This document shows positions 58,380 through 64,000 of a stretch of 64,000 nucleotides of DNA, piece after piece (position 1 is the stretch's first letter; the number at the start of each line of letters is the position of its first letter). Origin of the DNA: Ramlibacter henchirensis (lineage in GTDB: Bacteria > Pseudomonadota > Gammaproteobacteria > Burkholderiales > Burkholderiaceae_C). The notes beneath the pieces are model-generated. The model did no database searches. It was not told the origin of the DNA and saw nothing but the letters and a program-made list of their open reading frames with translations. Position numbers and translations under genes: made by a program. The stretch covers positions 1 through 64,000 of the forward strand of contig NZ_SMLM01000004.1 of assembly GCF_004682015.1 (NCBI RefSeq). The letters run 5' to 3'.

Positions 58380-60662
58380 TCAGCGCGGCTTGCTGCGAGG
58401 CGCGGCCTTGGCCCCGCCGGTCACCCGCGGCGGCAGGCCGGTGTGCTGCGTGAGCACCGTGCCCTTGCGCGGCTTCGCGGCAGGCGTCGAGTTCTTGCGC
58501 CGCGCGCTGTTGTAGCTGCCGTCCGTCACCGGCTGGAAACTCGGGATCAGATGGTGCTTGCCGTTGCCGATCAGGTCGGCGCGGCCCATCGACTTGAGCG
58601 CCTCGCGCAGCAGGGGCCAGTTGTTCGGGTCGTGGTAGCGCAGGAAGGCCTTGTGCAGCCGCCGGCGCTTCTCGCCCCGCACGACGTCGACGCTGTCTTC
58701 TTCCGTCGCCTCGCGCCGCACCTTGCGCAGCGTGTTGCGGCCCGAGTGGTACATGGCCGTCGCCGTGGCCATTGGGCTGGGATAGAAGGTCTGCACCTGG
58801 TCGGCGCGAAAGCCATTGCGCTTGAGCCAGACCGCGAGGTTCATCATGTCCTCGTCGCTGGTGCCCGGGTGGGCCGCGATGAAGTACGGGATCAGGTACT
58901 GCTTCTTGCCCGCCTCGGCCGAGAACTTCTCGAACATCTGCTTGAAGCGGTCGTAGCTGCCGATGCCGGGCTTCATCATCTTCGACAGCGGCCCGGCCTC
59001 GGTGTGCTCGGGGGCGATCTTCAGGTAGCCGCCCACGTGGTGCTGCACCAGTTCCTTCACGTACTCGGGCGACTGCACCGCCAGGTCGTAGCGCAGGCCG
59101 GAGCCGATCAGGATCTTCTTGATGCCCTTGAGCGAGCGCGCCCGGCGGTACATCGAGACCAGGTGCCGGTGATCGGTGTTCAGATTCGGGCAGATGCCCG
59201 GGTACACGCAGCTGGGCTTGCGGCACGCCGATTCGATCTCGGGCGACTTGCAGCCGATGCGGTACATGTTGGCCGTGGGGCCGCCCAGGTCGGAGATGAC
59301 GCCGGTGAAACCCGCCACCTTGTCGCGGATCTCCTCGATCTCGCGAATGACGGAGTCCTCGCTGCGGCTCTGGATGATGCGGCCCTCGTGCTCGGTGATG
59401 GAGCAGAAGGTGCAGCCGCCGAAGCAGCCGCGCATGATGTTCACGCTGAAGCGGATCATCTCCCACGCAGGGATCTTCGTCGCGCCGTCGTGCGAGCCGT
59501 TCTCGTCGGCATAGGCCGGATGCGGACTGCGCGCGTAAGGCAGGCCGAACACGTGGTCCATCTCCGCCGTGGTCAGCGGGATCGGCGGCGGATTGAGCCA
59601 GACATCGCGATCGCCGTGGGCCTGCACCAGCGCGCGGGCATTGCCCGGATTGGTTTCGAGGTGCAGGACGCGATTGGCGTGGGCGTAGAGGACCGGGTCG
59701 GACTTGACCTGGTCGTAGGACGGGAGGCGGATGACGGTGCGGTCGCGGTTCAGTTTCAGGCGCGGGTTCGGCACGAACTTGAGCACTCGAGCGCTCTCAC
59801 CCCCGCCCTCTCCTGCAAGCGGGAGAGGGAGTTCTTCCTTGGTGCACGACGAGCCCTGCGCGTTCGCCTGCTCCGCCACCGTCATGTACGGATTCACGTG
59901 GTCCTCGACCCGCCCCGGCCGGTCAACTTCCGTGGAATCGATCTGGAACCAGCCTTCCGGCGTGTCGCGCCGGATGAAGGCGGTGCCGCGCACATCGGTG
60001 ATCTGCGAAACGGGCTCCTTCGAAGCGAGCCGGTGCGCAATCTCCACGATGGCGCGCTCGGCATTGCCGTACAGCAGCAGGTCGGCCTTGCTGTCCACCA
60101 GCACCGAGCGGCGCACCTTGTCCTGCCAGTAGTCGTAGTGCGCGATGCGCCGCAGGCTGCCTTCGATGCCTCCGAGCACGATGGGCGCCTCGGGGAACGC
60201 TTCGCGACAGCGCTGCGAATAGACCAGCGACGCGCGGTCGGGCCGCTTGCCGCCCGCGTCGCCGGGTGTGTACGCGTCGTCGCTGCGGATCTTCCGGTCG
60301 GCCGTGTACCGGTTGATCATCGAATCCATGTTCCCCGCCGTCACGCCGAAGAACAGGTTCGGCTTGCCGAGCGCCTTGAACGGGTCGGCCGATTGCCAGT
60401 CGGGCTGGGCGATGATGCCCACCCGGAAGCCCTGCGCCTCGAGCACACGGCCGATCACGGCCATGCCGAAGCTCGGGTGGTCGACGTAGGCGTCGCCCGT
60501 GACGATGATGATGTCGCAGCTGTCCCAGCCGAGCCTGTCCATCTCCTCCCGGCTCATCGGCAAGAACGGCGCCGTGCCGAAGCGCGCAGCCCAGTACCGC
60601 CGATAGCTGGTGATCGGCTTGGCGGCGCGCGCGAACAGGGAAACGTCGACGGGGGCGTTCAA
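58380..60662 (-). CDS. YgiQ-family radical SAM protein
   Basis: 760 residues. The radical SAM cluster motif is [11 protein letters not shown] (CxxxCxxC). [21 protein letters not shown] at the N-terminus and [23 protein letters not shown] (core [11 protein letters not shown]) are YgiQ signatures, with extra cysteines in [12 protein letters not shown]. The family is widespread and its reaction is unknown. The C-terminal 60 residues are basic and low-complexity. A stretch near residues 278-290 ([15 protein letters not shown]) is coded by a palindromic repeat at 59806-59829 and interrupts the conserved sequence in frame. Confidence 0.9.
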   Translation of the reverse strand: MNAPVDVSLFARAAKPITSYRRYWAARFGTAPFLPMSREEMDRLGWDSCDIIIVTGDAYVDHPSFGMAVIGRVLEAQGFRVGIIAQPDWQSADPFKALGKPNLFFGVTAGNMDSMINRYTADRKIRSDDAYTPGDAGGKRPDRASLVYSQRCREAFPEAPIVLGGIEGSLRRIAHYDYWQDKVRRSVLVDSKADLLLYGNAERAIVEIAHRLASKEPVSQITDVRGTAFIRRDTPEGWFQIDSTEVDRPGRVEDHVNPYMTVAEQANAQGSSCTKEELPLPLAGEGGGESARVLKFVPNPRLKLNRDRTVIRLPSYDQVKSDPVLYAHANRVLHLETNPGNARALVQAHGDRDVWLNPPPIPLTTAEMDHVFGLPYARSPHPAYADENGSHDGATKIPAWEMIRFSVNIMRGCFGGCTFCSITEHEGRIIQSRSEDSVIREIEEIRDKVAGFTGVISDLGGPTANMYRIGCKSPEIESACRKPSCVYPGICPNLNTDHRHLVSMYRRARSLKGIKKILIGSGLRYDLAVQSPEYVKELVQHHVGGYLKIAPEHTEAGPLSKMMKPGIGSYDRFKQMFEKFSAEAGKKQYLIPYFIAAHPGTSDEDMMNLAVWLKRNGFRADQVQTFYPSPMATATAMYHSGRNTLRKVRREATEEDSVDVVRGEKRRRLHKAFLRYHDPNNWPLLREALKSMGRADLIGNGKHHLIPSFQPVTDGSYNSARRKNSTPAAKPRKGTVLTQHTGLPPRVTGGAKAAPRSKPR
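59806..59829. repeat. palindromic repeat inside the ygiQ-like gene
   Basis: CCCTCTCCTGC-AA-GCGGGAGAGGG with flanking CTCACCCCCG, the same element type as in hrpA. It is translated in frame. Confidence 0.75.
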
Positions 60663-60765
60663 GGCAGGGGACCGGGGGGGAGGACCCGGGATTTTAAGTT
60701 CCGGCGCCTCGGAGCGCCCCGGCGCGAGGCGGTGTCCTTACGGGATCGAGGACACCCGGCCCGCT

Positions 60766-61053
60766 TTACTTTTCCTTCGGCACGCGGCCCCGCGCGGCCT
60801 CCAGCTCCCAGGGGCTGCTCTCCACGTTGGGGCCATCCGGGAAGCTCTGCGGGCCCTTGGCGATGCCGGGCTTGGCTGCCCCGCCCTTCACGCCTGCAGG
60901 CATGTCCGGCGCCGCCTCGTCCACTAGGTCGCTGCCGGCCGGCGCCTCGTTCTGCGACGCGTCCTCGCCCAGCGTCTTGTGGGTGGGATCGCCGTCGTGG
61001 TTCTCGTTGCTGCCGTGGGCCGGGCCGCGCCCGATGCTCTGGTTGCCGCTCAT
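60766..61053 (-). CDS. small hydrophilic protein of unknown function
   Basis: 95 residues from ATG 61053, with AAGGAG 6 bases before it. It is rich in Gly, Asn, Glu, Asp, Ala and Pro and lacks any hydrophobic segment (SGNQSIGRGPAHGSNENHDG, WELEAARGRVPKEK). The composition suggests an unfolded, soluble stress-type protein. The gene beginning at 63827 encodes a protein of the same general character, and both have the shared promoter element. No family recognised. Confidence 0.6.
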   Translation of the reverse strand: MSGNQSIGRGPAHGSNENHDGDPTHKTLGEDASQNEAPAGSDLVDEAAPDMPAGVKGGAAKPGIAKGPQSFPDGPNVESSPWELEAARGRVPKEK

Positions 61054-61082
61054 GTTCGACTCCTTGTCGTGCATTGCGGTCC

Positions 61083-61113
61083 ACTCTAGGAGCCGGACCC
61101 GCCCCAGGCTGTA
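61083..61113 (-). promoter_or_regulatory. shared-type promoter element before the small hydrophilic protein
   Basis: TACAGCC (61113-61107) and TAGAGT (61088-61083), 18 bases apart on the minus strand. The transcript would start about 25 bases before the ATG at 61053 and include the AAGGAG. Confidence 0.45.
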
Positions 61114-61137
61114 GGCACGCACCGATACCATCCGTCC

Positions 61138-61695
61138 ATGTCCCGGTCGCAGATGCTCGCCAGCCCCACCGAAGTCGTCCGTTTCTGGAGCGACGCGGGG
61201 GCCGACCGCTGGTTCCGCAAGGACGAGGCGTTCGACCGCGAGTTCCGCGACCGCTTCCTGCCGGCGCACGCGGCCGCGGCACACGGCGAGCTGCTCGACG
61301 ATTGGCGGCGAACGGCCGAGGGTTCGCTGGGCCTGCTGGTGCTGCTGGACCAGTTCCCGCGCAACGCCTTCCGCGGCTCGGCGCGGATGTACGCAACGGA
61401 CGCCCTGGCGCGGCTGGTCGCCCAGCAGGCGGTCGAAGCAGGGCAGCGCGGGCAGGTGGCGCAAGCGATGCAGGGCTTCTTCCACCTGCCCTTCTCGCAT
61501 TCGGAGTGGCTGCCCGACCAGGTGCGGGCCGTGGAGCTGGCCCGCACGCTCGACCCCGAATCGGAACGCTGGGCCATCCACCACCATGACGTGGTGGCTC
61601 GGTTCGGGCGCTTCCCGCACCGCAACGCGCTGCTGGGCCGCAACTCGACGGCCGCGGAGCGCGCGTTCCTCGCGGAAGGCGGTTTCGCGGGCTAG
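61138..61695 (+). CDS. DUF924-family protein
   Basis: 185 residues. Family wording includes VVRFWSDAGADRWFRKDEAFD, LVLLDQFPRNAFRGSARMYATD, FFHLPFSHSEWLPDQ and HHDVVARFGRFPHRNALLGR. DUF924 is an all-helical TPR-like fold of unknown function. No ribosome site precedes the ATG; TACCAT lies 6 bases before it, so the transcript may be leaderless. Confidence 0.85.
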   Translation: MSRSQMLASPTEVVRFWSDAGADRWFRKDEAFDREFRDRFLPAHAAAAHGELLDDWRRTAEGSLGLLVLLDQFPRNAFRGSARMYATDALARLVAQQAVEAGQRGQVAQAMQGFFHLPFSHSEWLPDQVRAVELARTLDPESERWAIHHHDVVARFGRFPHRNALLGRNSTAAERAFLAEGGFAG

Positions 61696-61705
61696 ACGGG
61701 CCGGG

Positions 61706-62332
61706 TCAGTAGACGCCGAGGCCGGCGAAGGTGCTGAACTCCCCGCCCGGACGCGTGGGCGTGGCGGTGATCGAAGCCAGCGGCTGGTGGTGCGTGTCCA
61801 GTTCCTCGGCCAGCAGGCAGTCGCGGCTGTCGGCGTGCACCGCGTCGCGCACCAGCGTGTAGGTCGAAGGCGAGATCAGGATGCTGCCGGCGGAAGCGCC
61901 CGCGGCCACGCGGGCCGCCAGCTCGCCCTCGGCGCCCAGCAGCGTTGCGAAGGCCTCGCCGCCGCGCGAGAAACGCGCGATCTGGCAAGACGCCGTGCTG
62001 ATGCCCATGCGCAGGCGCAGCGGGGCCGCGCTGTGCTGCAGCGCCATCGCCATGCGCACGCAATCGACGGCGTCGTCGAAGAACAGCGAAGCGCCGCCGG
62101 AGGGCGCGAGGCGGTCGCGGATGCCGTGGTGCCGCGCGGCCAGCCACTCGAGCTGCATCTCCAGCTCCTCGTCCAGGACTTCCGTGCGCATTTCCACGGG
62201 CAGGTGCTCGACGAACAGCAGCGTCAGCGTGCGGCGCTCCAGGGCCACCGGCGAGCTGCCGTCGGACTCACCCGCGGTCGCCTCGCCGGCCTGGGCCGCG
62301 GGCTCGTCGAAAGGTCGTTCGTCCTTGCTCAT
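61706..62332 (-). CDS. degenerate class III nucleotidyl-cyclase-like protein
   Basis: 208 residues from ATG 62332, with AGGAAG upstream. The fold order resembles adenylate/guanylate cyclases: LTLLFVEHLPVE in place of the metal-binding TxLFADxxG, DDAVDCVRMAMALQ, LRLRMGISTASCQIARFSRGG, and AGSILISPSTYTLVRD at the end. The two metal-binding aspartates are missing (E in the first), so catalysis is unlikely. It may be a nucleotide or protein-binding remnant domain. It is alone, convergent with the DUF924 gene. Confidence 0.55.
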   Translation of the reverse strand: MSKDERPFDEPAAQAGEATAGESDGSSPVALERRTLTLLFVEHLPVEMRTEVLDEELEMQLEWLAARHHGIRDRLAPSGGASLFFDDAVDCVRMAMALQHSAAPLRLRMGISTASCQIARFSRGGEAFATLLGAEGELAARVAAGASAGSILISPSTYTLVRDAVHADSRDCLLAEELDTHHQPLASITATPTRPGGEFSTFAGLGVY

Positions 62333-62476
62333 CGGGTGGCTTCCTGCATTTGTTGCCATGGGTAACAACTATCGTCAGTGAGCCCATCCGTGACGCTAGG
62401 CAAAAGGGGCGTGGCCCTTACGGAATTTGCTCACCGGACGCTGGTTCGCCAGGCCTCTGCGCGCCGCCAACGCGGC

Positions 62477-62854
62477 CTAACGCGTATGCAGCGCCGCGGC
62501 ATGCACGCCGACGCTGAAGGCGCCCGCTTCCTTGAGCAGCGCCGCCGCGCGGTCGGCCAGCCCGGAATCGGGCGTGCGCGCCACCAGCACGATGGCGCCC
62601 CGCTCCACCGCCTCGGTCACCACGTCGACGTGGTGGTGGTCGACGTTGAGCTTCACCAGGTCGCCGAACACCCGTCCGAGCGCGCCGAGCACCGACGTGT
62701 CCGCCTGCCGCCGGCGCACGCGGCTCACCGCCTTCAGGCGCTCCAGGTCGTGCTCGATGTGCAGGTCGTCGCGCGCGATGCCTTCGTGCGCCAGCCGGTG
62801 CAGCGCCATCTGTGCGGCGTGGCGGTCATCGAAGGCGGCGAGGATGGTGCTCAT
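62477..62854 (-). CDS. small stress-type protein of unknown function
   Basis: 125 residues from ATG 62854, AAGGAG 8 bases before it. The start STILAAFDDRHAAQMALHRL and the glycine/valine-rich second half (VVTEAVERGAIVLVARTPDS) resemble the ferredoxin-like domain of general-stress proteins of the 17M/YflT type. No catalytic motif is visible. It follows xth after 28 bases on the same strand, so both may be expressed together. Confidence 0.6.
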   Translation of the reverse strand: MSTILAAFDDRHAAQMALHRLAHEGIARDDLHIEHDLERLKAVSRVRRRQADTSVLGALGRVFGDLVKLNVDHHHVDVVTEAVERGAIVLVARTPDSGLADRAAALLKEAGAFSVGVHAAALHTR

Positions 62855-62882
62855 GCGGTGCTCCTTGCAGGGACGTTGATTG

Positions 62883-63698
62883 TCAACTCGCGCGGCGGCG
62901 CGTGGGCGTCGGCGGCTTGAGTCTTTGCAGGTCCAACGTGATCCACGTGGGCGCATGGTCGCTGGCATGGGGCTGCCCGCGCACCCAGGTGTCGACGCCG
63001 GCTTCCTTGAGGCAGGGCGCGAGCACCGGGTTGAGCAGCAGGTGGTCGATGCGCAAGCCCGCATTGCGCTGCCAGTGCTGGCGGAAGTAGTCCCAGAACG
63101 TGAAGATGGGCTCGTCCGGATGCAGGTGCCGCAGCGCATCGGTCCAGCCCTGCGCGAGCAGCCTCGCGTAGCACTCGCGGCTCTCGGGCTGCAGCAGCGC
63201 GTCCTTGAGCCAGGAGCGCGGGTTGTAGATGTCGAAGTCAGTGGGCACGACGTTGTAGTCGCCGGCGATCACGACGGGATGCGGCCCGTCGACCAGCCCG
63301 GCCGCATGCTCGATCAGCCGCTCGAACCAGGCCAGCTTGTAGTCGAACTTGGGACCCGGTTGCGGGTTTCCGTTGGGCAGGTAGAGGCAGCACACGACGA
63401 GCCCGTCGACCGCGGCTTCCAGGTATCGGCTGTGCGTGTCGTCCGGATCGCCCGGCAGTTCGCGCCGCGCCTCGACCGGCTCGCCGCCACGGCTGAGGAT
63501 CGCCACCCCATTCCACGAGCGCTGGCCCTTCCACAGCGAGTGGTAGCCTGCCTCGCGCAATTCGCGCACGGGGAACGCGCCGTCCAGTGCCTTCAGCTCC
63601 TGCAGGCAGGCCACGTCCGGCTGCTCCCGCTCGAGCCATTCCAGCAGGTTGGGCAGCCGCGTCTTGATGCCGTTCACGTTGAAGGTGGCGATCTTCAT
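62883..63698 (-). CDS. xth: exodeoxyribonuclease III
   Basis: 271 residues. Exonuclease-endonuclease-phosphatase fold with MKIATFNVNGIKTRLPNLL, the metal glutamate in CLQELKA, the catalytic VIAGDYNVVPTDFD and the C-terminal ASDHAPTWI. The enzyme repairs abasic and 3'-blocked DNA ends. A 20-residue basic tail ends the protein. Confidence 0.95.
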   Translation of the reverse strand: MKIATFNVNGIKTRLPNLLEWLEREQPDVACLQELKALDGAFPVRELREAGYHSLWKGQRSWNGVAILSRGGEPVEARRELPGDPDDTHSRYLEAAVDGLVVCCLYLPNGNPQPGPKFDYKLAWFERLIEHAAGLVDGPHPVVIAGDYNVVPTDFDIYNPRSWLKDALLQPESRECYARLLAQGWTDALRHLHPDEPIFTFWDYFRQHWQRNAGLRIDHLLLNPVLAPCLKEAGVDTWVRGQPHASDHAPTWITLDLQRLKPPTPTRRRAS

Positions 63699-63735
63699 CG
63701 GCGCTGCCGATCATGGCTCCGCCGCCAGAGCGCTG

Positions 63736-63774
63736 CCGTAGGACCGCGCCTTGAGGGACGGCGGCGTCCTACGG
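63736..63774. repeat. 9-bp inverted repeat before the last gene
   Basis: CCGTAGGAC (63736-63744) and GTCCTACGG (63766-63774) pair across 21 bases. The right arm overlaps the TACGGTG element of the shared-type promoter. Confidence 0.55.
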
Positions 63775-63800
63775 TGCCGCCCTCCTCGCCCGACTAGATT
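63770..63800 (+). promoter_or_regulatory. shared-type promoter element before the last gene
   Basis: TACGGTG (63770-63776) and TAGATT (63795-63800) with 18 bases between, the same spacing as at the other two sites. The ATG lies 26 bases further with CAGGAG between. Confidence 0.45.
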
Positions 63801-63826
63801 GGGCCGGACTCTTTCAGGAGCACACC

Positions 63827-64000
63827 ATGGCTGAGAAAAAGCAGCAGGGCGCCCCCGGCACGCCCGTGGCGCAGGACGACTTGCTCGGTGAAGCGGCGCG
63901 CGCGACCGGACCGGTGGAAGGCCTGGACGCGCAGGTGGGCGGCGACGGCACGCCGCGCGACCGCGGGCAGGCGGAAGGCGAGTCGCGGGAGCGCAGCCAG
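63827..64000 (+). CDS. hydrophilic low-complexity protein (3' end outside window)
   Basis: 58 residues are visible from ATG 63827, CAGGAG 6 bases upstream. The sequence is rich in Gly, Ala, Glu, Gln and Arg (MAEKKQQGAPGTPVAQDDL, GDGTPRDRGQAEGESRERSQ) with no hydrophobic segment. It resembles the 60766-61053 protein in character, and it shares the promoter layout. Possibly an unfolded stress protein; no family recognised. Confidence 0.55.
   Translation, partial: MAEKKQQGAPGTPVAQDDLLGEAARATGPVEGLDAQVGGDGTPRDRGQAEGESRERSQ

Overview
The window looks like a chromosomal segment of a high-GC betaproteobacterium. Gene content and order (tolB-pal-cpoB-tcdA; yebC-purD-hemF-nadD-rsfS-rlmH-maf-rng; sbp-cysT-cysW-cysA; pobR-like/pobA) fit Burkholderiales, probably a Comamonadaceae relative such as Ramlibacter or Variovorax. 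This placement is from recognised protein families and genome style, not from a database search. Genes are tightly packed, with many ATGA/TGATG start-stop overlaps.

Layout. 1-4.4 kb: the 5' part of a PilY1-type pilus protein gene (cut by the window edge), then an irregular accessory stretch with about 1.1 kb of decayed DNA, a RelA/SpoT-domain gene that lost its N-terminal half, and an unknown membrane/coiled-coil gene, ending at tRNA-Lys(UUU). 4.5-8.9 kb (minus): glycosyltransferase, tolB, pal, cpoB and tcdA. 8.9-14.0 kb (plus): galE, an MsbA-type flippase, an O-antigen-ligase-like protein and a GT9 heptosyltransferase, all overlapping (surface glycolipid assembly). 14.0-21.0 kb (minus): an eight-gene housekeeping run from yebC to rng. 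21.0-22.5 kb: a YjgR-type ATPase.

22.7-34.9 kb is the most unusual part. A two-partner secretion pair (TpsB porin and a 2260-residue TpsA exoprotein) is followed, with a 4-base overlap, by a transmembrane Ser/Thr kinase. A divergent gene encodes an FHA-domain protein of the type VI secretion TagH family. No T6SS core gene is present. The exoprotein carries 23 tandem 39-residue units that are themselves arranged in a five-unit (195-residue) higher-order cycle. I propose a kinase/FHA-controlled two-partner secretion locus.

35.0-41.6 kb (plus): a pyrimidine-degradation cluster of the URC type: URC1-like GTP cyclohydrolase II homologue, URC4/DUF1688 protein, uracil phosphoribosyltransferase, cytosine deaminase, a HAD phosphatase and a periplasmic binding protein. 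41.6-48.0 kb (minus): a Bcr/CflA-type transporter, HrpA and a degenerate GGDEF membrane protein. 48.0-54.8 kb: argA, a small coiled-coil protein, dsbB, the sulfate ABC transporter and a 1-Cys peroxiredoxin. 54.9-58.3 kb: an IclR regulator divergent from pobA with a paired operator, a short CoA-transferase and a VOC protein. 58.4-64 kb: a YgiQ radical SAM protein, DUF924, a degenerate cyclase-like protein, small stress-type proteins and exonuclease III. Three genes in this last part share a promoter-like layout with identical spacing. Short palindromic repeats sit in frame inside hrpA and ygiQ.
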